A stretch of 64,000 nt of DNA, taken from contig DAITQM010000006.1 of the NCBI GenBank assembly GCA_036832975.1, forward strand, positions 1 to 64,000. Direction: 5' to 3'. Both the position numbers and the translations under genes were made by a program. The notes beneath the pieces are model-generated. The model was not told where the DNA came from. It worked only from the letters and a program-made list of their open reading frames with translations, and made no database searches. Source of the stretch: DAITQM01 sp036832975. GTDB lineage: Bacteria; Pseudomonadota; Gammaproteobacteria; Xanthomonadales; Wenzhouxiangellaceae. Positions 33,444 to 42,110 of this stretch are shown here, piece after piece. Every line of letters starts with the position of its first letter. The stretch's first letter is position 1.

Positions 33444-34543
33444 CGCGCCCCCGAGCAGGCCGTGGTTTCCTGACGGCCGGTGCCCGCCCCGTCGGCGGCA
33501 GCTTCACCCGGCCAACCGCCCAGGTGCCGCAAGATGAGCGCGCTCAACGCCGCGGCGTGGGCGGGAGTGTCGTTGAGTGCCGGAATATAGTCGAAGCGTC
33601 TGCCGCCGGCGGCCATAAACGCTTCGCGTCCTTGAATCGCGATCTCCTCGAGCGTTTCAAGACAATCGACGGCGAAACCGGGACACACCACCTGAACGTG
33701 GCCGATGCCGTCCGCGGCGAGTTGTCTGAGTGTCGCGTCGGTTGCCGGGGTCAGCCATGCGCCGCGCCCGAAACGCGACTGGAACGTCACCTGCCAGCTT
33801 CCCGGCGGCAGATTGGCGCGTTCGGCGATCCGCCGGGCGCTCGCCTGGCACCGCTCGTCATAAGGGTCGCCAGCCAGACTATAGCGCCGCGGAATGCCGT
33901 GAAACGAAAACAGCAACCGCTCGGCGGCGCCGTGCCGGGCACGGTACTCGCCGATCCCCGCCGCCAGCGCGGCCAGCCAGTCGGGATCGGCGCTGTAATC
34001 GTTGATGAAACGGATTTCGGGCAGGCGCCGGTGGCGGCGCAGGTGTGCGGCAACCGCATCGAACACCGAAGCTGTGGTGGTCGCCGAGTACTGCGGATAC
34101 AAAGGCAGCACCAACAGCCGCTGTACGTTGCCGGCGAGCAGCGTATCGAGTGTTTCGCCGATCGCCGGCCGACCGTAACGCATGGCCAACGTCACCCGGA
34201 CGCGGCGGGCGGCGAGCCGGGCGGCGAGCGTCGCGGCCAGGCGCTGGCTCAGCACCAGGAGCGGTGAACCGTCCGTTTGCCAGATCCGCCGGTAAAGCGC
34301 CGCCGAGCGCCCGGCGCGCAGCGGCAGGATCAGAAAGCGGAGTAGCAGCAACAATAAAAGACGCGGTAGAAGACGCGGCGCCTCGATCACCCTGGGGTCG
34401 GATAAAAACTCGCTGAGATAGCGGCGGACGGCCCGGCGGTCGGCCCGTTCGGGGGTGCCGAGATTGACCATCAGCACGGCGATGTCCTCCGCCAGGTGGG
34501 GTGCGCCGTGTTTTTCGACCGTTTTTTTGTCTGTCGCGCTCAT
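33440..34543 (-). CDS. hemH: Ferrochelatase
   Basis: 367 residues from ATG 34543 (MSATDKKTVEKHG), with AAGAG upstream. AVLMVNLGTPE near 22, FSFHGIPRRY near 205 with the metal-binding His, VTFQSRFGRGAWLTP near 245 and VVCPGFAVDCLETLEEI near 285 are the family signatures. Inserts Fe2+ into protoporphyrin IX, the last step of heme synthesis. A Leu-rich stretch (LLPRLLLLLLLRFLILP) may lie on the membrane. Upstream of and coupled to the antiporter gene. Confidence 0.95.
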   Translation of the reverse strand: MSATDKKTVEKHGAPHLAEDIAVLMVNLGTPERADRRAVRRYLSEFLSDPRVIEAPRLLPRLLLLLLLRFLILPLRAGRSAALYRRIWQTDGSPLLVLSQRLAATLAARLAARRVRVTLAMRYGRPAIGETLDTLLAGNVQRLLVLPLYPQYSATTTASVFDAVAAHLRRHRRLPEIRFINDYSADPDWLAALAAGIGEYRARHGAAERLLFSFHGIPRRYSLAGDPYDERCQASARRIAERANLPPGSWQVTFQSRFGRGAWLTPATDATLRQLAADGIGHVQVVCPGFAVDCLETLEEIAIQGREAFMAAGGRRFDYIPALNDTPAHAAALSALILRHLGGWPGEAAADGAGTGRQETTACSGAR

Positions 34544-34748
34544 GCAACACTCTTGCCGTTCTGCGGATCGATTTTGTCTCGAACCCAAGCATGACATAGA
34601 TCGCTCGAAGCCGGCGCAAAACCCAGGTCGTTGCCGTTTTACAACAGTGCGAGAAAACCGCGGCAATCGCCCGAAATGCCGGCCATAGCGCTTGATTCTG
34701 TACCTCTCTCGGCATAGCATAAGGGCCGGCGAACGGAGAATTTGGGCG

Positions 34749-35672
34749 ATGCCATTGTTGTCTTTTCAAACGCGCTTGGACCGGGTCTGGCACACCGCCC
34801 TGAGCGTGTCGTTGCTTGCCGGGGCCTTGGGCGTCCACGCCGCACCGTTCGGCTATGCGATCAACTCCGACGGCTTTCTCCTGCCCGAAGACGAGATCGA
34901 CAATCTTTACCGCATCGATCTTGCCACTGGCGCCGCCGAGCGCCTAGGGCCGACCGGCTTCCTGGATCTCGAAGGTCTGGCGTTCAGCGCCGACGGCCAG
35001 CTCTACGGCACCGACGACGAGAGTAAATCGCTGGTCGTACTGAGTGAAGCCAGCGGCCAGGGCATCGCCGTCGGCGCCCTGCCTGGCAATCTGCGCCTGC
35101 CGGCCGGCCAGTTCTTTGATTTCGGTCTGGCTGCCAGTTGCGACGGTCTGCTTTTATCCTCCGACAACGCTCAGACCTTATACCGGGTCGATGAAGCGAC
35201 CGGCGAAGCGGTGCTGATCGGCGAGACCGGGGCGCCGCTGACCGGAATCGCGGTCCGCGGCGACGAGGTCTTCGGAATCGGCGACGGGCAGCGCGCGCCG
35301 AACTTGTACCGTGTCGATCCCATGACCGGCGCCGCGACCGAAGTGGGCCCCCTCACCGGCGCCGCGCCCTATAACGACGCCGGTCTCGATTTCGACGAAG
35401 CGGGCCGCCTGTGGGCCATCACCGACCGCCGCGACATGAACGCACTCAGCCAGATTCTCGAGATCGATCCGGCGACCGGCGCCGCGACGGTGGTCGCCGA
35501 AACCCTGGGCGGCATCGAAAGCCTGGCGATCGCGCCGCCGGTCTGCGACCCGAACGGCAATATCGGCGCCGGACCGCAACTGGTTCCAACCCTGACGCCG
35601 GCGATGCTCGCCGCCACTGCTGGCCTGCTGTTGCTGATCGGGCTTTACTTCGCCCGCCGCCGGCTGCGCTGA
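34749..35672 (+). CDS. Surface protein with beta-propeller-like repeats and IPTL-CTERM-type anchor
   Basis: 307 residues from ATG 34749 (GGAG upstream). Signal peptide to about residue 33, then repeats of the type LYRIDLATGAAERLG / LYRVDEATGEAVLIG / LYRVDPMTGAATEVG, as in DUF4394-like propellers. The C-terminus VPTLTPAMLAATAG followed by LLLLIGLYFARRRLR has the VPTL motif, hydrophobic helix and Arg cluster of IPTL-CTERM sorting signals. Expected to be exported and processed at the surface by a sortase-like enzyme not found in this window. Confidence 0.85.
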   Translation: MPLLSFQTRLDRVWHTALSVSLLAGALGVHAAPFGYAINSDGFLLPEDEIDNLYRIDLATGAAERLGPTGFLDLEGLAFSADGQLYGTDDESKSLVVLSEASGQGIAVGALPGNLRLPAGQFFDFGLAASCDGLLLSSDNAQTLYRVDEATGEAVLIGETGAPLTGIAVRGDEVFGIGDGQRAPNLYRVDPMTGAATEVGPLTGAAPYNDAGLDFDEAGRLWAITDRRDMNALSQILEIDPATGAATVVAETLGGIESLAIAPPVCDPNGNIGAGPQLVPTLTPAMLAATAGLLLLIGLYFARRRLR

Positions 35673-35795
35673 TCCCGCCGTTCCCCGCACACGCCCGCTT
35701 TGCCCCGCCGCCGCACCAAAACGGTACGCTGCGGTACACTGATGGTCTGCCGTTTCCATTCATGCGGTTCCGTTAACGTCAAGGGGTAAGCACTT

Positions 35796-36020
35796 ATGTT
35801 AGGCAACATCGGCTGGGCACAAATCCTGATCCTTCTGGTGATCGTCATTCTGGTCTTCGGTACCAAGCGGTTGCGCAGTTTGGGTTCCGACCTGGGCAGC
35901 GCGATCCGGGATTTCCGTAAAGGCGTGAAAGAAAGCGATGAGGAAGCACCGCAACTGAAGGCCGATCCACACGCCTCTGAACGCACCAACGAAACGCACA
36001 AAACCGACGCCCGATCCTGA
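35796..36020 (+). CDS. tatA: Twin-arginine translocase subunit TatA
   Basis: 74 residues with AGGGG before ATG 35796. N-terminal helix (WAQILILLVIVILVFG), the FGTKRL hinge and an amphipathic helix (LGSDLGSAIRDFRKGVK) define TatA, which oligomerises to pass folded proteins. First of tatA-tatB-tatC; the multicopper oxidase at 674 is a likely client. Confidence 0.95.
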   Translation: MLGNIGWAQILILLVIVILVFGTKRLRSLGSDLGSAIRDFRKGVKESDEEAPQLKADPHASERTNETHKTDARS

Positions 36021-36097
36021 CCCGGCGCCGTGACCGCCCGCCCCGCGCGCTGTTCGTCCACTGCGTTGTTGACCCTGAGCCGCGTTTGCCCAGTGCA

Positions 36098-36466
36098 ATG
36101 TTTGACATAGGCTTTTCCGAAATCCTGTTGTTGCTCGTCGTCGGGCTGCTGGTGCTCGGCCCCGAACGCCTGCCGCGCGTCGCCCGGACGATCGGCGCCT
36201 ACCTCGGCCGGGCGCGCCGCGCCTTCGACCAGGTGCGGCGTGAAATCAATCAGGAACTCGACGCCGGCGAATTCCGCAAAACCTGGCAGCAAAGCATGCT
36301 GGCGACCCATAAAACCTTGAACGAGATCGAGCAGGACGCCCGCCAGGCGGCGCTCGGGGCGCCGGAGGCACCGGAGGCAGCACCCGACAACGCAGCGGAC
36401 AGCGGCAGCGAGCCCCGGGACGCCGGAGCACGGCCGGCCGCCAGCGACGCGCCGCCCGAGCGCTGA
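36098..36466 (+). CDS. tatB: Twin-arginine translocase subunit TatB
   Basis: 122 residues starting MFDIGFSEILLLLVVGLLVL, the near-invariant TatB N-terminus, followed by GPERLPRVARTIGAYLGRAR. An in-frame ATG at 36086 is four codons earlier and less likely. The tail is Ala/Pro/acidic rich (GAPEAPEAAPDNAAD) and presumably disordered. Forms the substrate-receptor complex with TatC. Confidence 0.95.
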   Translation: MFDIGFSEILLLLVVGLLVLGPERLPRVARTIGAYLGRARRAFDQVRREINQELDAGEFRKTWQQSMLATHKTLNEIEQDARQAALGAPEAPEAAPDNAADSGSEPRDAGARPAASDAPPER

Positions 36467-36497
36467 GCGGCAATGGTCGGTCGGGGAAGACAGCGCC

Positions 36498-37298
36498 GTG
36501 CAAGATAAAACCGTGGAAAACAAGGCTACGGCAGGCGCTGCCGCACCCGAGACGCCTGCCACGAGCGGCGAGATGGGCGTGATCGAACATCTCGTCGAAC
36601 TGCGCGCCCGGCTGATGCGCGCCGCGCTCGCCGTCCTCGTCATCACCCTCGCGCTCCTGCCGTTTTCGCGCCGGCTTTATGCTCTGATCGCCGAACCTTT
36701 GGTCCGCCACCTGCCGGCCGGCAGCCAGATGATCGCGATCGACGTGGCGACGCCGTTTTTTACACCGTTCAAGCTGACGATGCTGAGCGGTCTGTTGCTC
36801 GCCATGCCGGTGATCATCTACCAGCTTTGGTCCTTCGTCGCGCCCGGCTTATATGTCCGCGAAAAACATCTCGCCCGGCCGCTTTTGATTTCGGCGACGC
36901 TGCTGTTCTATCTCGGCTGCGTCTTCGCCTATTTCGTCGTCTTCCCGGTGGTCTTCGCGTTTTTCACCGCCGCGGCCCCGGCCGGGGTTGCGGTGATGAC
37001 CGATATCAGCCGCTATCTGGATTTCGTGATGACGCTGTTTTTCGCCTTCGGTATTTCCTTCGAAGTCCCGGTGGCGTTGATCATCCTGACCGCTCTCGGC
37101 GTGACGACTCCGGCGCAACTGGCCACCGCCCGGCCCTATGTCATCGTCGGCGCCTTCGCGCTCGGCATGATCCTGACGCCGCCCGATGTGATCTCGCAAA
37201 GCCTTTTGGCCATTCCGATGTGGCTGCTCTACGAGTTCGGCATCGTCGCCGCCCGGCTGTTGCTGCGCCGCGCAACCAAGGCCACGGCCGCCGACTGA
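36498..37298 (+). CDS. tatC: Sec-independent translocase subunit TatC
   Basis: 266 residues from GTG 36498. An acidic/Ala-rich leader of about 27 residues precedes VIEHLVELRARLMRAALAV, the TatC signature, and six membrane helices follow; FVAPGLYVREKHLARP and FGISFEVPV carry the conserved Pro and Glu. Recognises the twin-arginine motif. Third gene of tatABC, with 31 bases after tatB. Confidence 0.95.
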   Translation: MQDKTVENKATAGAAAPETPATSGEMGVIEHLVELRARLMRAALAVLVITLALLPFSRRLYALIAEPLVRHLPAGSQMIAIDVATPFFTPFKLTMLSGLLLAMPVIIYQLWSFVAPGLYVREKHLARPLLISATLLFYLGCVFAYFVVFPVVFAFFTAAAPAGVAVMTDISRYLDFVMTLFFAFGISFEVPVALIILTALGVTTPAQLATARPYVIVGAFALGMILTPPDVISQSLLAIPMWLLYEFGIVAARLLLRRATKATAAD

Positions 37299-37363
37299 AT
37301 GCTGGCGACCGGGCCTCCGCCCGGTCTATAACACCAACGCCTGCGTCACGATTCAAGAACGCT

Positions 37364-38530
37364 ATGGAATACGACCTGGTCATCATCGGCGGCGGCATCC
37401 ACGGCGCCGGCACGGCACAGGCCGCGGCGGCGGCTGGCTACCGGACGCTGCTGCTGGAACAGACCGCACTGGCCAGCGGCACGTCGAGCCGATCGAGCAA
37501 GCTGATCCACGGCGGCCTGCGCTATCTCGAAACTGGCCAGTTCGGTCTGGTCCGCGAAAGCCTCAGGGAGCGCGCCATCTTGCTGCGCATCGCCCCCGAG
37601 CTAGTACGCCTGATTCCGTTCAACATTCCGCTCTATCGCACGACGCGCCGCCGGCCGTGGCAGATCCGTGCCGGCCTGGTGCTCTACGCCGGGCTCGCCG
37701 GGCTGGGTCCAACTGCCCGTTTTCGCACATTGCCGCACCGGGAATTCGATCATCTCGACGGCCTCGATGCCGCGGGCCTGCAAGCGGTGTTCCGCTACCA
37801 GGACGCGCAGACCGACGATGCGGCCCTGACCCGCGCCGTCATGCGCTCGGCCATCGCTCTCGGCGCCGAACTCGCGATGCCGGCGCGCTTTACCGCCGCC
37901 CGTTTCGAAAATGCCGCCTGGACCATCGAGTACTTGGCCGGCGGGCGCCCGGCCGACACCCGGGCGCGGCTGTTGATCAACGCCGCCGGGCCATGGGCGG
38001 CTAAGGTTCTGGCCGCGATCACGCCGCGCCCGCCACCGCCCGCCGTCGAACTCGTTCGTGGCACTCACATCGCCTTGCCCGGCCGCTTGGCCGAAGGCGC
38101 TTACTACCTTGAAGCGCCCGCAGACGGGCGGGCGGTCTTTGCGTTGCCGCACGGCGCCGATACCCTGGTCGGCACCACGGAAGCCCCCTACCGAGGCGAC
38201 CCGGCCGAAGTCCGACCAAGCCGCGCCGAATGCGCTTATTTGTGCGCGGTTGCCGGCCATTATTTCCCGCGTCTCGCCGGTGCCCGGCCGAGCGGCGAAT
38301 TCGCCGGCCTTCGCGTCCTGCCTGCGGTCGCCGGCCGGCCGTTCGGGCGCTCGCGCGAGACGCTGTTCGCGGCGTTTCCGCCGGCCGCGCCCCGGCTGTT
38401 CAGCATCATCGGCGGCAAGTTGACCACCTATCGGGCCAGCGCCGAGAAGCTCGTGCGCTGTCTCGCGCCGCACTTGCCAAAACGCCAGCGGCGGGGCGAC
38501 ACCCGGACGCTGCCGCTGACGCCGGACTGA
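37364..38530 (+). CDS. FAD-dependent glycerol-3-phosphate dehydrogenase-like, short form
   Basis: 388 residues. YDLVIIGGGIHGAGTAQAAA near 3-22 binds FAD, and SGTSSRSSKLIHGGLRYLE near 44-62 is the GlpD signature. Known GlpD proteins are around 500 residues; this one ends just after SIIGGKLTTYRASAEKLV and lacks the C-terminal alpha-helical domain. Probably oxidises glycerol 3-phosphate to dihydroxyacetone phosphate at the membrane; an altered substrate is possible. Its stop and the start of the kinase gene overlap (TGATG), forming a two-gene glycerol unit. Confidence 0.85.
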   Translation: MEYDLVIIGGGIHGAGTAQAAAAAGYRTLLLEQTALASGTSSRSSKLIHGGLRYLETGQFGLVRESLRERAILLRIAPELVRLIPFNIPLYRTTRRRPWQIRAGLVLYAGLAGLGPTARFRTLPHREFDHLDGLDAAGLQAVFRYQDAQTDDAALTRAVMRSAIALGAELAMPARFTAARFENAAWTIEYLAGGRPADTRARLLINAAGPWAAKVLAAITPRPPPPAVELVRGTHIALPGRLAEGAYYLEAPADGRAVFALPHGADTLVGTTEAPYRGDPAEVRPSRAECAYLCAVAGHYFPRLAGARPSGEFAGLRVLPAVAGRPFGRSRETLFAAFPPAAPRLFSIIGGKLTTYRASAEKLVRCLAPHLPKRQRRGDTRTLPLTPD

Positions 38531-39993
38531 TGGCCCCCCGCTGTGTCCTGACGCTCGATCAGGGCGGCCACGCCAGCCGCGTCGCGCTGTATTCGCCGGC
38601 CGGTGACCGCCTGGCGGCGGCCGAAGCCCCGCTCGCCACAAGCCACCCGCGGCCCGGCTGGGTCGAACACGATCCCGAAGAACTGCTCGCCTCGCTGCTG
38701 AAGGCGCTCGATGAACTTGCCGTTGTCGCGCAGGCAGCGCGTCTGATGCCGGCGGCCGCGGGACTGGCGACCCAGCGTTCGAGCGTCGTCCTGTGGGAGC
38801 GGAGCACCGGCCGGCCACTGTCACCGGTCTTTTCGTGGCAGGACACGCGGCATGCAGCCTGGCTTACCGGTCTCGGGCTCGAGGCCGGCCGGATCCGCGC
38901 CTTGACCGGCTTGGTGCCGTCGCCGCATTACGGCGCAAGCAAACTTCGTTGGGCTCTCGACCACCTGCCGGCGGTGCGCGCTGCGTTGCGGCGCGGCGAC
39001 TTGTGCGGCGGACCGCTGGCCGCGTTTATCCTCAACCGTCTGCTGGCCGAACGGCTGTTCGTCTGCGATCCGGCGAACGCTTCACGCACGCTGTTGTGGG
39101 ACGTGCGCAGCGGCGACTGGTCGCCCGAGCTGCTCGCCGCTTGCCAAATCCCGCGCCCGATCCTGCCGGACCTCGTGCCGAGCCGCCAGCCGTTCGGCAC
39201 ACTGCCGTTCGCCGGCCGTTCGATCCCGTTCACGGTGGCGACCGGCGATCAGTCGGCGGCGCTTTACGCCGGCGGCGCACCCGAGCCGCACACGGTTTAT
39301 ATCAACCTCGGCACCGGGGCGTTCGTGCAGCGCCTCGCCAGTGTCGAAGGCGCCGCCGCGACAGGTCTTTTAGCCAGTGTTGTCTTTGCCGACCGCGAGC
39401 AGCGCCTGACCGTTCTCGAAGGCACCGTCAACGGCGCCGGAGCGGCGCTCGACTGGCTGGCCGAACGCCACGGCCGGCCGGCCGCCGACTGGTTGCCGCG
39501 GCTCGATTCGTGGTTGGAGACGAACACCGCACCGCCGCTGTTTCTGAACGGTATCGGGGGTCTGGGTTCACCGTGGTGGCGCGCCGCTGTCCCGAGCGGC
39601 TTCGACGACCCGGCCGGGGCGTCCGTCGCGGCCGATGGAGAACAGGCGCTCGCCCGCGAAGCGGTCGCCGTGATCGAGAGCATCGTCTTTATGCTGGCGG
39701 TCAACTGTGAGCGTTTGACCCAGGCCGCCGGCCCGTTCGGCACGATCCGGGCGAGCGGCGGACTGTCCCGGCTGGATGGCCTGTGCCAACGCCTCGCCGC
39801 GCTGACCGGCTGCCCGGTCGAACGGGTCCCGGACTTGGAAGCGACCAGCCGCGGTCTCGCCTGGCTGCTGGCGCAGCCGCGGGAACCATGGCGCACCACC
39901 ACCGCGACCGTTTTCCACCCCGCACCGAATGCCGCCCTCGCGGCGCGTTATTGCCTCTGGCGCACCCGCCTCGAAAAGACGCTGCATCGTTGA
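38530..39993 (+). CDS. FGGY family carbohydrate kinase, glycerol kinase-like
   Basis: 487 residues, two-domain FGGY kinase. LTLDQGGHASRVALYS at the N-terminus is the phosphate-1 motif, though glycerol kinases usually have DQGTTSSR so it is divergent. FSWQDTR near 99, GASKLRWAL near 138, ATGDQSAALYAGG near 240 and INLGTGAFVQ near 258 are family motifs. Overlap with the GlpD-like gene supports glycerol as substrate; the shift from DQGTTS to DQGGHA leaves some doubt. Confidence 0.82.
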   Translation: MAPRCVLTLDQGGHASRVALYSPAGDRLAAAEAPLATSHPRPGWVEHDPEELLASLLKALDELAVVAQAARLMPAAAGLATQRSSVVLWERSTGRPLSPVFSWQDTRHAAWLTGLGLEAGRIRALTGLVPSPHYGASKLRWALDHLPAVRAALRRGDLCGGPLAAFILNRLLAERLFVCDPANASRTLLWDVRSGDWSPELLAACQIPRPILPDLVPSRQPFGTLPFAGRSIPFTVATGDQSAALYAGGAPEPHTVYINLGTGAFVQRLASVEGAAATGLLASVVFADREQRLTVLEGTVNGAGAALDWLAERHGRPAADWLPRLDSWLETNTAPPLFLNGIGGLGSPWWRAAVPSGFDDPAGASVAADGEQALAREAVAVIESIVFMLAVNCERLTQAAGPFGTIRASGGLSRLDGLCQRLAALTGCPVERVPDLEATSRGLAWLLAQPREPWRTTTATVFHPAPNAALAARYCLWRTRLEKTLHR

Positions 39994-40042
39994 ACCTGGT
40001 CGTCCCCGGAGTACCCCCGGCACCGCCGGCGGAGGGTGACGA

Positions 40043-42025
40043 TCAAAGGTGTGTTTTGAAAAACAGCATCGTCACCTCGCCGAACCGATCCTGGTTTTCT
40101 TTTTTGCGGAAGCCGTGGCCTTCGTTCATCGCCTTCATGTACCACACCGGTACGCCGCCGGCACGCAGCGCGGCGACCAGTTGTTCCGATTCGCTGACCG
40201 GCACGCGCGGGTCGTTGTGACCCTGGGCGACGAACAGCGGGATGCGGATTTTTTCGACGTGGCTGAGCGGGCTGATGTTTTCGAGGTGAGCGCGCATCTG
40301 GGGATCGCGTTCGTCGCCGTATTCGACACGCCGGAGGTCGCGGCGGTAATCCTGGGTGTTTTCCAGAAAGGTGACGAAATGGCTGATACCGACGATATCG
40401 ACCGCGGCTTTCAACCGGGCGCTGTAGTGCACCGCACCGGCGAGCACCATATAACCGCCGTAACTGCCGCCGTACAGCGCAACGCGCCCGGCGTCGAGGT
40501 CGGGTTGCGTCGCGATCCAGTCAAGCAGAGCGCCGATGTCGCGCACCGAATCTTCGCGTTTGACCCCGTTGTCGAGGGCGACGTAGGTTTTGCCGTAACC
40601 GGAAGAGCCGCGGACATTGGGTACGATCACCGCGGCGCCGAGTTCGGCCAACCAGAGCTGGTAGGTGCTGCTGAACACCGGGCGCGCTTGGCCTTCCGGT
40701 CCGCCGTGGATGCTGACGATCACCGGATGCGGACCGGGACCGGGCGGGCGGTACACGAAGGCCGGAATTTGCCGCGGCTGGTCGTCAACGGTATCGAACG
40801 TCGGGTAGTGGATCAATTCCGGCAAGACGAAACGGCCGGGGTCCAGGCCACCGACCTCGCTCGCCGTCCAGCGTTCGAGCGCACCGGCTTGCAAGGGCTC
40901 TGCACCGAGCGCCAGGACATAGGCATCGCTCGGGGTTTGGGCGTTGTTCAGCGTGAAGGCGAGGCGATCGCCGGCCGCATTAAAACGCAGGCCGCCGATC
41001 ACTCCGGCCGGAATCCCTGTGACCCGCCGGTGGACACCCCGCGCCGGATCGAACAGGTATAACTGCGACAGCCCGTCCTCGTTGCTGACCAACGCGCCGT
41101 GCCGGCCGTCCAGGCTGAGCGCGAATTCGGTCACCGACCAGTCGATATCGGCGCTCAGCGGTTGCCATGCCTGGCCCGGGGTAAGGCTTTGATAGGCCAA
41201 TTGATTGAATTCGCCGCCGCGGTCGGTCAAGAAATACACTCCGTCCGCCTGGCCCTTCGCGTCATGACGGAACGCCTGGGCGAATTCGCTGGCCGGCGGT
41301 TCGGCCGCCGGGAGCAGCGGAGTCAGTGTGCCGGAAACGAAATCCAACAGGTAAATCCGGGCATCGTTGATGCTGATGTACTGCTGGATCAGCAGCCGCT
41401 CGCCGCTGCGGTCGAAGGCCACCGGCCCCCACCAGGTGCCGTCTTCGGATTTGACGGCGAGCCGGGCGCTGGCCGGGTCGCCGGCCTGCATGACCCAGAC
41501 ATCGTTGGCCCGCCCGTCGCGGCGCGTGCTCTGAAAGGCCAGGCGCGCCCCGTCTTCGGACCACACCAACTGGCTGTTGCGCGAGGTACCGTCGCTGACC
41601 ATCACGCTCTGCCCGGTCTCCGAGTCGAGGACAAAAATCTGCGAAAATTCGCTGCCGCCGGTATCGCGGGTCAGGGCCAACTGTTCGCCGCCGGGTTGCC
41701 GGACCACCTCGCCGACCGGCTCGTCGAACCACGTCAATTGGCGGCGGGCGCCGCCGGGGGACGCGACCTGATGGACCTGGTTAACCTCGGCGAAACGGGT
41801 ATTGACATACAATCGCCGGCCGTCGGAAGTCCAATCGACGACGCTGGCACTGCGCACATTCTGGTAGCGCTTGAGCTGCTCGCGCAGCGCCACCGGGATC
41901 TCCGGCACGTCTTCGAGAATCACCTGGCCGTTGTTCGCCTCGCGGCGGGCCACTTCGGCGGCGGCCAAAGGGCCGGCCGACAGAATCGATAACGCAGCCA
42001 ATAACAAAAGACTGATACGGTTCAT
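40043..42025 (-). CDS. Prolyl oligopeptidase family (S9) peptidase, exported
   Basis: 660 residues. Signal peptide (NRISLLLLAALSILSAGPLA), a propeller region with WD40-like blades (LVWSEDGARLAFQSTRRDG and similar), then an alpha/beta hydrolase domain from about 425. GGSYGGYMVLAG near 507 holds the catalytic Ser, GHNDPRVP near 605 the Asp and NEGHGF near 638 the His. Cleaves peptides, probably after Pro or as an acylaminoacyl peptidase, in the periplasm. Divergent from glmU. Confidence 0.92.
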   Translation of the reverse strand: MNRISLLLLAALSILSAGPLAAAEVARREANNGQVILEDVPEIPVALREQLKRYQNVRSASVVDWTSDGRRLYVNTRFAEVNQVHQVASPGGARRQLTWFDEPVGEVVRQPGGEQLALTRDTGGSEFSQIFVLDSETGQSVMVSDGTSRNSQLVWSEDGARLAFQSTRRDGRANDVWVMQAGDPASARLAVKSEDGTWWGPVAFDRSGERLLIQQYISINDARIYLLDFVSGTLTPLLPAAEPPASEFAQAFRHDAKGQADGVYFLTDRGGEFNQLAYQSLTPGQAWQPLSADIDWSVTEFALSLDGRHGALVSNEDGLSQLYLFDPARGVHRRVTGIPAGVIGGLRFNAAGDRLAFTLNNAQTPSDAYVLALGAEPLQAGALERWTASEVGGLDPGRFVLPELIHYPTFDTVDDQPRQIPAFVYRPPGPGPHPVIVSIHGGPEGQARPVFSSTYQLWLAELGAAVIVPNVRGSSGYGKTYVALDNGVKREDSVRDIGALLDWIATQPDLDAGRVALYGGSYGGYMVLAGAVHYSARLKAAVDIVGISHFVTFLENTQDYRRDLRRVEYGDERDPQMRAHLENISPLSHVEKIRIPLFVAQGHNDPRVPVSESEQLVAALRAGGVPVWYMKAMNEGHGFRKKENQDRFGEVTMLFFKTHL

Positions 42026-42110
42026 CGCGCGTCTCCCTTATCTGCACATCACCCTGCGAGTATACCCAAGCCCAAGCCGGCGCTCGGGGCTATGAGATAA
42101 TGATCAAATA

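Noticed and set aside
37308..37326. Terminator after tatC (GACCGG/CCGGTC)
   Set aside because: Only six pairs and no T tract.
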